Assembly: GCA_011389965.1 (NCBI GenBank)
Contig: JAABTF010000022.1
Location: 1-37,045, forward strand
DNA length: 37,045 nt
Direction of reading: 5' to 3'
Origin: Halothiobacillus sp.
Lineage (GTDB): Bacteria; Pseudomonadota; Gammaproteobacteria; Halothiobacillales; Halothiobacillaceae
Made by a program: the position numbers and the translations under genes. Below the pieces are notes generated by a model, which did no database searches, was not told the origin of the DNA, and was given only the letters and a program-made list of their open reading frames with translations. Shown here piece after piece: positions 25,865 to 31,204 of this stretch (the first letter of the stretch is position 1; every line of letters starts with the position of its first letter).

Positions 25865-25979
25865 GCCTCGCGGGCGACGGGTGGCCGGGGGCGGAGCGAC
25901 ATGGATGTCACTCCGAGGTTCGGCCGCGACAGGATGGCGCGTCGAACCGACCCCGAAAGCCACCCGGCGTCCGCGAGGC
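25865..25979. repeat. Three-way-junction extragenic palindromic element
   Basis: The arms at 25865-25885 and 25959-25979 are complementary at 19 of 21 positions. The stem continues inward through CGGGG (25886-25890) with CCCCG (25951-25955), across a 3-nt AAA bulge. Inside are two hairpins: 25892-25915 (CGGAGCGACAT/ATGTCACTCCG, one mismatch, GG loop) and 25917-25948 (GGTTCG/CGAACC, continued by GCG/CGC). Nearly every base is paired. It resembles composite extragenic palindromic repeats with CATGGATG-type loops. It could be a mobile REP/BIME-type element, a terminator or a structured RNA. Confidence 0.65.
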
Positions 25980-25992
25980 TGTCGGGCCCACC

Positions 25993-26130
25993 TTGAAACC
26001 GGAAGGCAACGCAAGCGATGAAGAATCAATCCCGCAAACGCGCGGCGGCTTTCTTGCCGGCGGCGCCATTGGCGCACTCGGCGGCCTGATCGGCGCCTGT
26101 AAGGCCTTCGCGGACGCCCGCAGTAACTGA
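25993..26130 (+). CDS. Possible 45-aa glycine-zipper membrane peptide
   Basis: From a TTG at 25993 the frame reads LKPEGNASDEESIPQTRGGF, then LAGGAIGALGGLIGACKAFA, and ends DARSN. An acidic, polar N-terminus precedes one short Gly/Ala-rich hydrophobic stretch with GxxxG spacing, followed by a polar tail. This looks like a genuine small transmembrane peptide rather than random frame. However, there is no ATG or ribosome site, so the start is uncertain. Its stop codon lies in the palindrome shared with the end of arsC. Confidence 0.3.
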   Translation: MKPEGNASDEESIPQTRGGFLAGGAIGALGGLIGACKAFADARSN

Positions 26131-26141
26131 TCTCAGTTACT
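26122..26141. repeat. Short palindrome at the arsC 3' end
   Basis: AGTAACTGA and TCAGTTACT form a 9-bp perfect inverted repeat with only TC between them. It contains the arsC stop and the stop of the possible small peptide on the other strand. It may act as a weak bidirectional terminator, although the loop is too tight without opening the top pairs. Confidence 0.45.
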
Positions 26142-26574
26142 CACGAGCGTTGGCGGCCAGCCACTCCTCGACGCGTTCACGGATTCGGTCGCGAATCTCC
26201 CGCAGGGAATCGAGCCGTGCCGCCTCGTCCCCGCTCAGTTCCGCCGGGTCCGGGTACGGCCAGTGCAGCGTCTTGCGCACGCCCGGGAAAACCGGGCAAT
26301 CCTTTTCGGCCCCACGCTCACAGACATAGATCACCTGCTCGTACAGCCGTCCTTCGCGAAAAAAGTCGACGATATCGTCCGACTGGGCTCCAGACAGGTC
26401 ATGCCCGACCTCCTGCATGACTCGGGCCACGTCGGGGTTGATCGGCCGGGGCTCGACACCGGCACTTTCGGCGACGAACTCGGGACCGCCCAGTTCGTTG
26501 AGAAAGGCCTCGGCCATCTGGCTACGGCCGCTGTTATGGATGCAGACGAACAGAATACGGCGAGGCTGATTCAT
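26137..26574 (-). CDS. arsC: Arsenate reductase, thioredoxin-coupled (LMW phosphatase fold)
   Basis: The 145-aa enzyme has the P-loop C-X5-R-S motif as [11 protein letters not shown] (Cys11, Arg17). Two further cysteines in [12 protein letters not shown]-like context (Cys85 and Cys93) suit the thioredoxin-linked relay of the S. aureus-type family. It reduces arsenate to arsenite in the cytoplasm. The ATG at 26574 ([11 protein letters not shown]) is chosen because AGGAG lies 8 nt upstream and LMW-phosphatase folds begin immediately before the P-loop. It is divergent from arsR across a shared operator region. Confidence 0.92.
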   Translation of the reverse strand: MNQPRRILFVCIHNSGRSQMAEAFLNELGGPEFVAESAGVEPRPINPDVARVMQEVGHDLSGAQSDDIVDFFREGRLYEQVIYVCERGAEKDCPVFPGVRKTLHWPYPDPAELSGDEAARLDSLREIRDRIRERVEEWLAANARE

Positions 26575-26613
26575 GAGGCACTCCTGACAAACGGCTTGAC
26601 GTGTTTGGTTACT

Positions 26614-26651
26614 CATATGCACTATATGACATGTTCTGTTAACTGCATATG
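26614..26651. promoter_or_regulatory. Putative ArsR operator in the arsC-arsR intergenic region
   Basis: CATATGCA (26614-26621) and TGCATATG (26644-26651) form a perfect 8-bp inverted repeat. ATATGACA also occurs twice as a direct repeat in the interval. The site lies between the divergent arsC and arsR genes, where arsenite-sensitive repression is expected. It covers the first possible arsR ATG (26649), favouring a later start. Confidence 0.55.
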
Positions 26652-26669
26652 ACAAAGATGGAATATGCC

Positions 26670-27017
26670 ATGTCGCCGACCGATCTCTTTCCTGCGCTCT
26701 CGCACCCGACGCGCCTGCGCCTGGCCCTGCTGATGGCGGAGCACGGCACCCTGTGCGTCTGTGAACTGCAACACGCCGTCGACGAAGACCAACCCCGCGT
26801 TTCCCGCCACCTAGCCAACCTGCGCCAAGCCGGGGTGATCGAGGGCGAGCGACGTGCCCAGTGGATGGACTACCGCCTGTCGCCCGACCTGCCCGGCTGG
26901 GCGCGCACGATCATCGATCAGGCCCTGGCCGGCATGCAGGACGACCCGGCATTCACTGAAGACCGTCGGCGTCTTGCCGGCATGGCCGACCGCCCCGGCG
27001 TCGCCTGCTCGTCCTGA
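26670..27017 (+). CDS. arsR: ArsR-family arsenic-responsive repressor
   Basis: This winged-helix repressor is about 115 aa. The metal-sensing motif appears as GTLCVCELQ (Cys29 and Cys31 from this start), the family's ELCVCDL signature in the recognition-helix neighbourhood. PRVSRHLANLRQAGVIEGERRAQWMDYRL is the DNA-binding helix and wing. A further Cys lies near the C-terminus (GVACSS). Starts at 26649 and 26658 are also in frame; 26649 lies inside the inverted repeat. Arsenite binding should release it from the operator and induce arsC and the downstream MBL-permease operon. Confidence 0.92.
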   Translation: MSPTDLFPALSHPTRLRLALLMAEHGTLCVCELQHAVDEDQPRVSRHLANLRQAGVIEGERRAQWMDYRLSPDLPGWARTIIDQALAGMQDDPAFTEDRRRLAGMADRPGVACSS

Positions 27018-27060
27018 CCGCTTTCCTTTCGGTCCACCCCTTCCCTCTAGGAGACCTCCC

Positions 27061-27999
27061 ATGAAGAAAGCCCTTGTTCCCCTGCTGGCCCTGTTCGGTC
27101 TGGGCCTTGCCGGCATCGCACAGGCCTATGAGCCCAGAGCCACGCCGGTGGTCGACAACGTTTACGCCATCGTCGGGCCGATCACCGGCCGCACCGTCGA
27201 GAACGATGCCCTGAACAACAACCTCGGTTTCGTGGTCACCGATGCGGGCGTGGTTCTGATCGACTCGGGTGCCTCACGCTTGGGGGCAAAGCAGATCGAC
27301 GCAGCCATCGACGCGGTGACCGACAAGCCGATCACGCACGTGATCAACACCGGCAGCCAGGACCACCGCTGGCTGGGCAACGGATGGTTCGCCGAGCAAG
27401 GCGCCGAGATCGTCGCGCTGAAACGCACGGTGGAGACGCAGAAGCGCTTCGCCGACCAGCACGTCGCCCGACTCGAAGAAGTGTTAGGCGAACGCTTTGC
27501 CGGCACCGAGCCAATGCAGGCGGTCGATCCCATCGATACCGATCGCAAGCGGCTGGAGATCGGCGGCACGACCTTCGAGCTGATCTGGTTCGGCGACGCG
27601 CATTTCCCGGGCGACATCGTCGTCTGGCTGCCGGGGACGAAGACCGTCTTCACCGGCGACATGGTCTATGTCGACCGCATGCTGGGCATTCACCCCTGGT
27701 CGGACGTGCTCTCCTGGCGACGAGCCTTTCACGAGATGGAAAGGCTGGAGGCCGTGCACGTGATCCCGGGCCACGGCCAGGTGACCGACATGACACAGGC
27801 GCGCGCCGAGACCGGCAACTACCTCGACTTCCTGGTGACCGAGATCCGCACGGCCGTGGACAACTTCGAGGGGCTGCAGGCCACGGTGGAACGTCTGACC
27901 GACGCATCGCAGTTCAAGCACCTCGAGCACTTCGACAACTGGCACCGCACCAACATCAGCCGGGCCTACACCCAGATCGAAGCGGCGGCGATGCAGTAA
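27061..27999 (+). CDS. Secreted metallo-beta-lactamase-fold protein with altered zinc site
   Basis: The 312-aa protein has a signal peptide (MKKALVPLLALFGLGLAGIAQA), so it acts in the periplasm. The MBL fold is shown by VVLIDSGAS, DHRWLGN, WFGDAHFPGD, VFTGDMVY and VIPGHGQ. The canonical HxHxDH motif is NTGSQDH instead: Asp101 and His102 remain but the first two His are missing. His181, Asp200 and His238 are present. One zinc site is therefore probably lost or rebuilt, and hydrolase activity cannot be assumed. AGGAG precedes the ATG. It sits between arsR and the ArsP-type permease, which starts 3 bp later. The substrate is unknown. Confidence 0.85.
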   Translation: MKKALVPLLALFGLGLAGIAQAYEPRATPVVDNVYAIVGPITGRTVENDALNNNLGFVVTDAGVVLIDSGASRLGAKQIDAAIDAVTDKPITHVINTGSQDHRWLGNGWFAEQGAEIVALKRTVETQKRFADQHVARLEEVLGERFAGTEPMQAVDPIDTDRKRLEIGGTTFELIWFGDAHFPGDIVVWLPGTKTVFTGDMVYVDRMLGIHPWSDVLSWRRAFHEMERLEAVHVIPGHGQVTDMTQARAETGNYLDFLVTEIRTAVDNFEGLQATVERLTDASQFKHLEHFDNWHRTNISRAYTQIEAAAMQ

Positions 28000-28002
28000 G
28001 CC

Positions 28003-28959
28003 GTGTTCACCTGGCTCGCCGACAACCTGGTCTATGGCGCCCTTGATCTGACCGAGGGAGATCGCTTCGCCGACGCGCTGCATTTCTTCGTCATGGACAC
28101 GACGAAGATCTTCTTCCTGCTGGTGGTCGTCATCTATGCCATGGGCCTACTGCGGGCGCTGATGAGCCCGGAGCGGGTACGTGCCTACGTCCGTGGCAAG
28201 CCGCCCTGGCTGGCCCGCACACTTGCGATCACGCTGGGGGCCGTCACGCCGTTCTGCTCCTGCTCGTCGGTGCCGCTGTTCATCGGCTTCGTCGAGGCGG
28301 GCATCCCGCTGGGCGTGACCTTCTCGTTCCTGATCGCCAGCCCCATGATCAACGAGATCGCCGTGGTGCTCCTGATCGGCATTCTCGGCTGGGAGCTGGC
28401 ATTTCTGTACGTGGCCGCCGGCGTGGTGGTCGCTTGGGTCGGCGGGATGGCCATGGAGTGGTTCCGCGCCGAGCGCTGGGTCGAGGACTATGTCTGGAAG
28501 ATCCAGATGGGCGAGGCCCAGCCACCGCCCGTCGATAAGAGCTGGAAAGGACGGCACCGCTTCGCCATAGCCGAGGTCAAAGAGATCGTCCGCCGGATCT
28601 GGAAGTGGGTGGTGATCGGCATTGCCGTGGGCGCGGCCTTCCATGGCTTCGTCCCGGGCGACTGGGTCACCACCTACCTGGGCGCGCAAGGCAACTGGCT
28701 GGCCGTGCCGGGCGCGGTGCTGCTGGGCATCCCGCTGTACGCCAACGCCACCGGCATCATCCCGGTCGCCGAGGCAATGCTGGGCAAGGGCGCGGCCGTG
28801 GGCACCACGCTGGCGTTCATGATGAGCGTCGCCGCCCTTTCCCTGCCCGAGATCCTGATCCTGCGCAAGGTGATCCGCTGGCCCGCCCTGGCGCTGTTCG
28901 CCGCCGTGCTGGCCGTCGCCTTCATCCTGGTCGGCTGGACCTTCAACCTTGTTACCTGA
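28003..28959 (+). CDS. arsP: ArsP/YraQ-type permease
   Basis: The 318-aa inner-membrane permease has about eight spans. Motifs of the ArsP/YraQ family are clear: TPFCSCSSVPLFIGF (Cys85, Cys87) and IASPMINEIAVVLL, repeated in the second half as GIPLYANATGIIPVAEAMLGKGAAVGTTLAFMMSVAALSLPE. ArsP proteins export trivalent organoarsenicals, and related members are found in many arsenic operons. The gene starts with GTG, with no clear ribosome site, 3 bp after the MBL stop, implying translational coupling. Whether it exports methylated arsenicals or arsenite cannot be told. Confidence 0.85.
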   Translation: MFTWLADNLVYGALDLTEGDRFADALHFFVMDTTKIFFLLVVVIYAMGLLRALMSPERVRAYVRGKPPWLARTLAITLGAVTPFCSCSSVPLFIGFVEAGIPLGVTFSFLIASPMINEIAVVLLIGILGWELAFLYVAAGVVVAWVGGMAMEWFRAERWVEDYVWKIQMGEAQPPPVDKSWKGRHRFAIAEVKEIVRRIWKWVVIGIAVGAAFHGFVPGDWVTTYLGAQGNWLAVPGAVLLGIPLYANATGIIPVAEAMLGKGAAVGTTLAFMMSVAALSLPEILILRKVIRWPALALFAAVLAVAFILVGWTFNLVT

Positions 28960-28969
28960 GGAACAAACG

Positions 28970-29302
28970 ATGAGCGAAGAGAAAGGCCTCAACCCGGCCA
29001 TCCTGGATATCGCGGCGCTGAGCGCGGCCATCGCTTCCCGCTGTCCGTCGAAGACGGCCGAAATGATCGAACGACTGCACGACCGCGGCATTCCGGACCA
29101 CCAGATCCGCGAGGTCGTGATCACCGCGCGGAGCGTCGCCGCTGAATCCTGGGAACGGGCATCGGAGATGATCGATGCGGTGCTGGCCGGCGAGCCGCTG
29201 GAAAGTTGCCTGTCGCGGGCGTCGGCCGACTCGAGCAGCTATTGCAACACGACCGACAAAAGCTGCTGCGGCCCTGCCGAGAGCAAGACATCCTGTTGCT
29301 GA
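28970..29302 (+). CDS. Small CMD/AhpD-like protein with Cys-rich tail
   Basis: The 110-aa protein has a helical N-terminal part (AILDIAALSAAIASRCPSKTAEMIERLHDRGIPDHQIREVVITARSVAAESWERA). This resembles a carboxymuconolactone decarboxylase/AhpD-like helical unit, but without the AhpD CxxC. Its tail, from residue 78, holds six of its seven cysteines (Cys80, 92, 99, 100, 109, 110), including SCCGP and a terminal SCC. Such a tail could bind arsenite or exchange thiols; this is inference. GAGGAA precedes the ATG. It lies between the permease and the thioredoxin-like gene. Confidence 0.65.
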   Translation: MSEEKGLNPAILDIAALSAAIASRCPSKTAEMIERLHDRGIPDHQIREVVITARSVAAESWERASEMIDAVLAGEPLESCLSRASADSSSYCNTTDKSCCGPAESKTSCC

Positions 29303-29314
29303 AGGAGCGAGACC

Positions 29315-29551
29315 ATGAAAACCATCCAGATACTGGGCAGTGGCTGCGCCAACTGCCAGCGCACCTATGACCTGTTTGCCCGCACGGCCCAGGAACAGGG
29401 GGTCGAAGTCGACATCCAGAAGGTTGAGGACATCGCCGAGATCCTCGCCATGGGCGTGATGTCCACCCCGGGGGTGGTGGTGGACGGCACTGTCGTGCAC
29501 AGCGGGTCCATCCCGTCGCACTCCCAGGTTGTGAGCTGGCTCGACGCCTGA
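29315..29551 (+). CDS. Thioredoxin-like CxxC protein (TM0996/MTH895 family)
   Basis: The 78-aa minimal thioredoxin/glutaredoxin fold has the active site GSGCANC (Cys11, Cys14) and the cis-Pro region GVMSTPGVVVDG. It ends SHSQVVSWLDA. Members of this short family often accompany ArsP-type permeases in arsenic clusters and are proposed redox partners. Here it is the last gene of the arsR-led operon, 12 bp after the Cys-tail protein. It could reduce that protein or ArsC. Convergent with the glycosyltransferase gene, with no obvious terminator between. Confidence 0.88.
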   Translation: MKTIQILGSGCANCQRTYDLFARTAQEQGVEVDIQKVEDIAEILAMGVMSTPGVVVDGTVVHSGSIPSHSQVVSWLDA

Positions 29552-29609
29552 CCGCGGAAAGGCACGGGGTGCGGCCCAGTATTCCCCGATTGCACCGCAG
29601 GATGCCCGA

Positions 29610-30800
29610 TCAAGCGGAAACCGATCTCTTTTGTGGCCACGATGCCTTGACGCCGCTGTCGTCACTGACCCGACCCTCGCGGCACAGCTGACCCATTCTC
29701 ATCAATTGCCAATCAATCTGCGGCCCCCAACCGTAGTGCCGCACGGCCCGTCGGCGGGCGGCGGCGCCGGCAGCCAGCCAGTCACTCTCGAACAGTCGCC
29801 CCACACCTCGAGCCAGGTCGGCAGCGCGGGCCCTTGGTACCAGTTCACCCACCGCCTCGTCGACCAGCTCGGGCGTGGCCCCGGCATCCACGCCGACCAC
29901 CGGTAGACCGCAGGCCATCGCCTCGAGGATCACCAGCCCGAAGGTCTCGGCATCGCCGGCGTGCAGCAGGGCATCCGCCGCGGCCAGGTAGCCGGCCAGC
30001 GTGTGCTCGTCGGCGACGTAATCGATCACGCGCAGGCGCGGGTGACTGCCGACGGGCATGCCCGCACCGACCAGCAGCAGGTAATACCGCTCGTCGAGTC
30101 GATCGAGGGCCGCGACCAATTGATCGACATGCTTCTCGCGCGTGTTGCGCCCGGCGAACACCAGCAGCCGCGCATCCCGCGGAACACGCAGGGTCTTGCG
30201 CAGGCCGGGCCGGGCGGCCGAGGGGCGAAAGACCGCGGTATCCACCCCGAGACGCTGAACGCTGACTTTGGGCACGCCAAGGTCGGCCAGCTGACCGGCC
30301 ATTACCTCGCTGGGGGCAAACATCCAGTCGAAGCGACGATACAACTGACCCAGATAGCGCCCCGAAAGCGGCCGCACCCAATTACCGCAACGCAGCGCGA
30401 GCAGGCGTGAGAGGTCCGAGTGAAAGAAGCCGACCACGGGCACGCCCAGCTGGCGCCCGGCCGCCAGAGCCGCTTGGGCGGTGACGTAGGGGTCGCCGGC
30501 CTCGATCACGTCGGGTGCCAACTGGACCAATGCCTCGCGCCATGGTCCGGCACGCAGCGGGAAGCGATACCCGTCACCTGCCGGCAGGCGCCAGGCGGGC
30601 ATCTGGCAGAGCAACTGGTTCTCCTCGACCGACCACGCCGGGCTGGGGCCGGGGACGAGCAGGCTGTGCCGGCAACCGGCGCGGGTAGCAAGGTGGCTGC
30701 GCTTGGCCTCCAGGTACCGGCGCACACCACCCGAAGCCGGCCCCCAGAACATGGTGATATCGGCGAGATGCCGTGGTTCAGAACCATTCAATTTTTTCAT
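29610..30800 (-). CDS. GT4-family glycosyltransferase
   Basis: The 396-aa GT-B fold enzyme has an N-terminal acceptor domain (MFWGPASGGVRRYLEAKRSHL with the Gly-rich loop; PDVIEAGDPYV). The C-terminal nucleotide-sugar domain has VFAGRNTREKHVDQLVAAL, LLLVGAG and the retaining GT4 motif AETFGLVILEAMACGLPVVGVDAG (EX7E). It transfers a sugar from a nucleotide or lipid donor; the acceptor is unknown. The ATG at 30800 is preferred to an upstream TTG at 30821. The neighbouring genes give no pathway. A MITE lies about 105 bp upstream. Confidence 0.88.
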   Translation of the reverse strand: MKKLNGSEPRHLADITMFWGPASGGVRRYLEAKRSHLATRAGCRHSLLVPGPSPAWSVEENQLLCQMPAWRLPAGDGYRFPLRAGPWREALVQLAPDVIEAGDPYVTAQAALAAGRQLGVPVVGFFHSDLSRLLALRCGNWVRPLSGRYLGQLYRRFDWMFAPSEVMAGQLADLGVPKVSVQRLGVDTAVFRPSAARPGLRKTLRVPRDARLLVFAGRNTREKHVDQLVAALDRLDERYYLLLVGAGMPVGSHPRLRVIDYVADEHTLAGYLAAADALLHAGDAETFGLVILEAMACGLPVVGVDAGATPELVDEAVGELVPRARAADLARGVGRLFESDWLAAGAAARRRAVRHYGWGPQIDWQLMRMGQLCREGRVSDDSGVKASWPQKRSVSA

Positions 30801-31204
30801 GCGCTCAACTTTAAGCACCAATCATGACGCTTTTCTGTCAAGCGACACGGCATGGCGCCCGGCTTTCATGCCCCGGGCGGGTGAAGTGACGACACAAGAC
30901 CCAACTAGGGAAACTCTGCACGATTCGATGCCGTCTCTGCGGGACCTCCAAGGGCCCAGATGCAAGGCGCAGTCCGCCGTGAAGGGCCGTCGACCTTTAC
31001 AAGGGCTGCAACGCCGCAGATGGATCCTTGGAGGCCCGCCCGAACGGGGCTCGCGGGTTTGTCCGCACTCGGCGTTGCCGTCCCTCGACGGGCAACGAGC
31101 CCATCTTCGCTCCGGCGCCTTGATTGCGAAAAAACCCGCAAGCCAGAGATGCCATCGAATCGTGCAGAGTTTCCCTAGAGAGAGCGACCGGAAGGATCTT
31201 GCCA
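30801..31204. other. Gap between relA and the glycosyltransferase gene
   Basis: This 404-bp interval is mostly occupied by the MITE at 30905-31178. The ~100 bp to its left must contain the glycosyltransferase promoter. The 26 bp to its right connect directly to the relA stop. Short open frames inside are by-products of the element. Confidence 0.6.
30905..31178. mobile_element. MITE (IS5-like ends) with perfect terminal inverted repeats
   Basis: The left end CTAGGGAAACTCTGCACGAT (continuing TCGATG) is repeated exactly, inverted, at the right end: 26 bp perfect, 33 of 35 counting the next nine bases. The total is 274 bp, too short for a transposase. If CTAG on each side is a 4-bp target duplication (it fits the YTAR target of the IS5 subgroup), the element is GGAAAC...GTTTCC, 266-270 bp. 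Internal inverted repeats such as CTCCAAGG/CCTTGGAG are also present. It probably depends on a transposase encoded elsewhere. Confidence 0.85.

Larger units (their letters stand above)
25782..26136. other. Gap between modC and arsC
   Basis: This 355-bp interval between convergent modC and arsC holds a folded repeat element (25865-25979), a possible 45-aa peptide gene (25993-26130) and a short palindrome at the arsC end. I see no simple T-tract terminator for modC, so the folded element may serve that role. Confidence 0.5.

Noticed and set aside
25917-25948. tRNA-like T-arm (GGTTCG)
   Set aside because: No cloverleaf, acceptor stem or CCA context; the sequence pairs as a simple hairpin inside the larger fold.
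25865-25979. Integron attC site
   Set aside because: The folded element has a bulge like attC but lacks GTTRRRY core sites at its ends and any gene-cassette arrangement.
30905-31178. Small protein genes within the gap next to relA
   Set aside because: All open frames here lie inside the MITE and read from its inverted ends; no domain or ribosome site.
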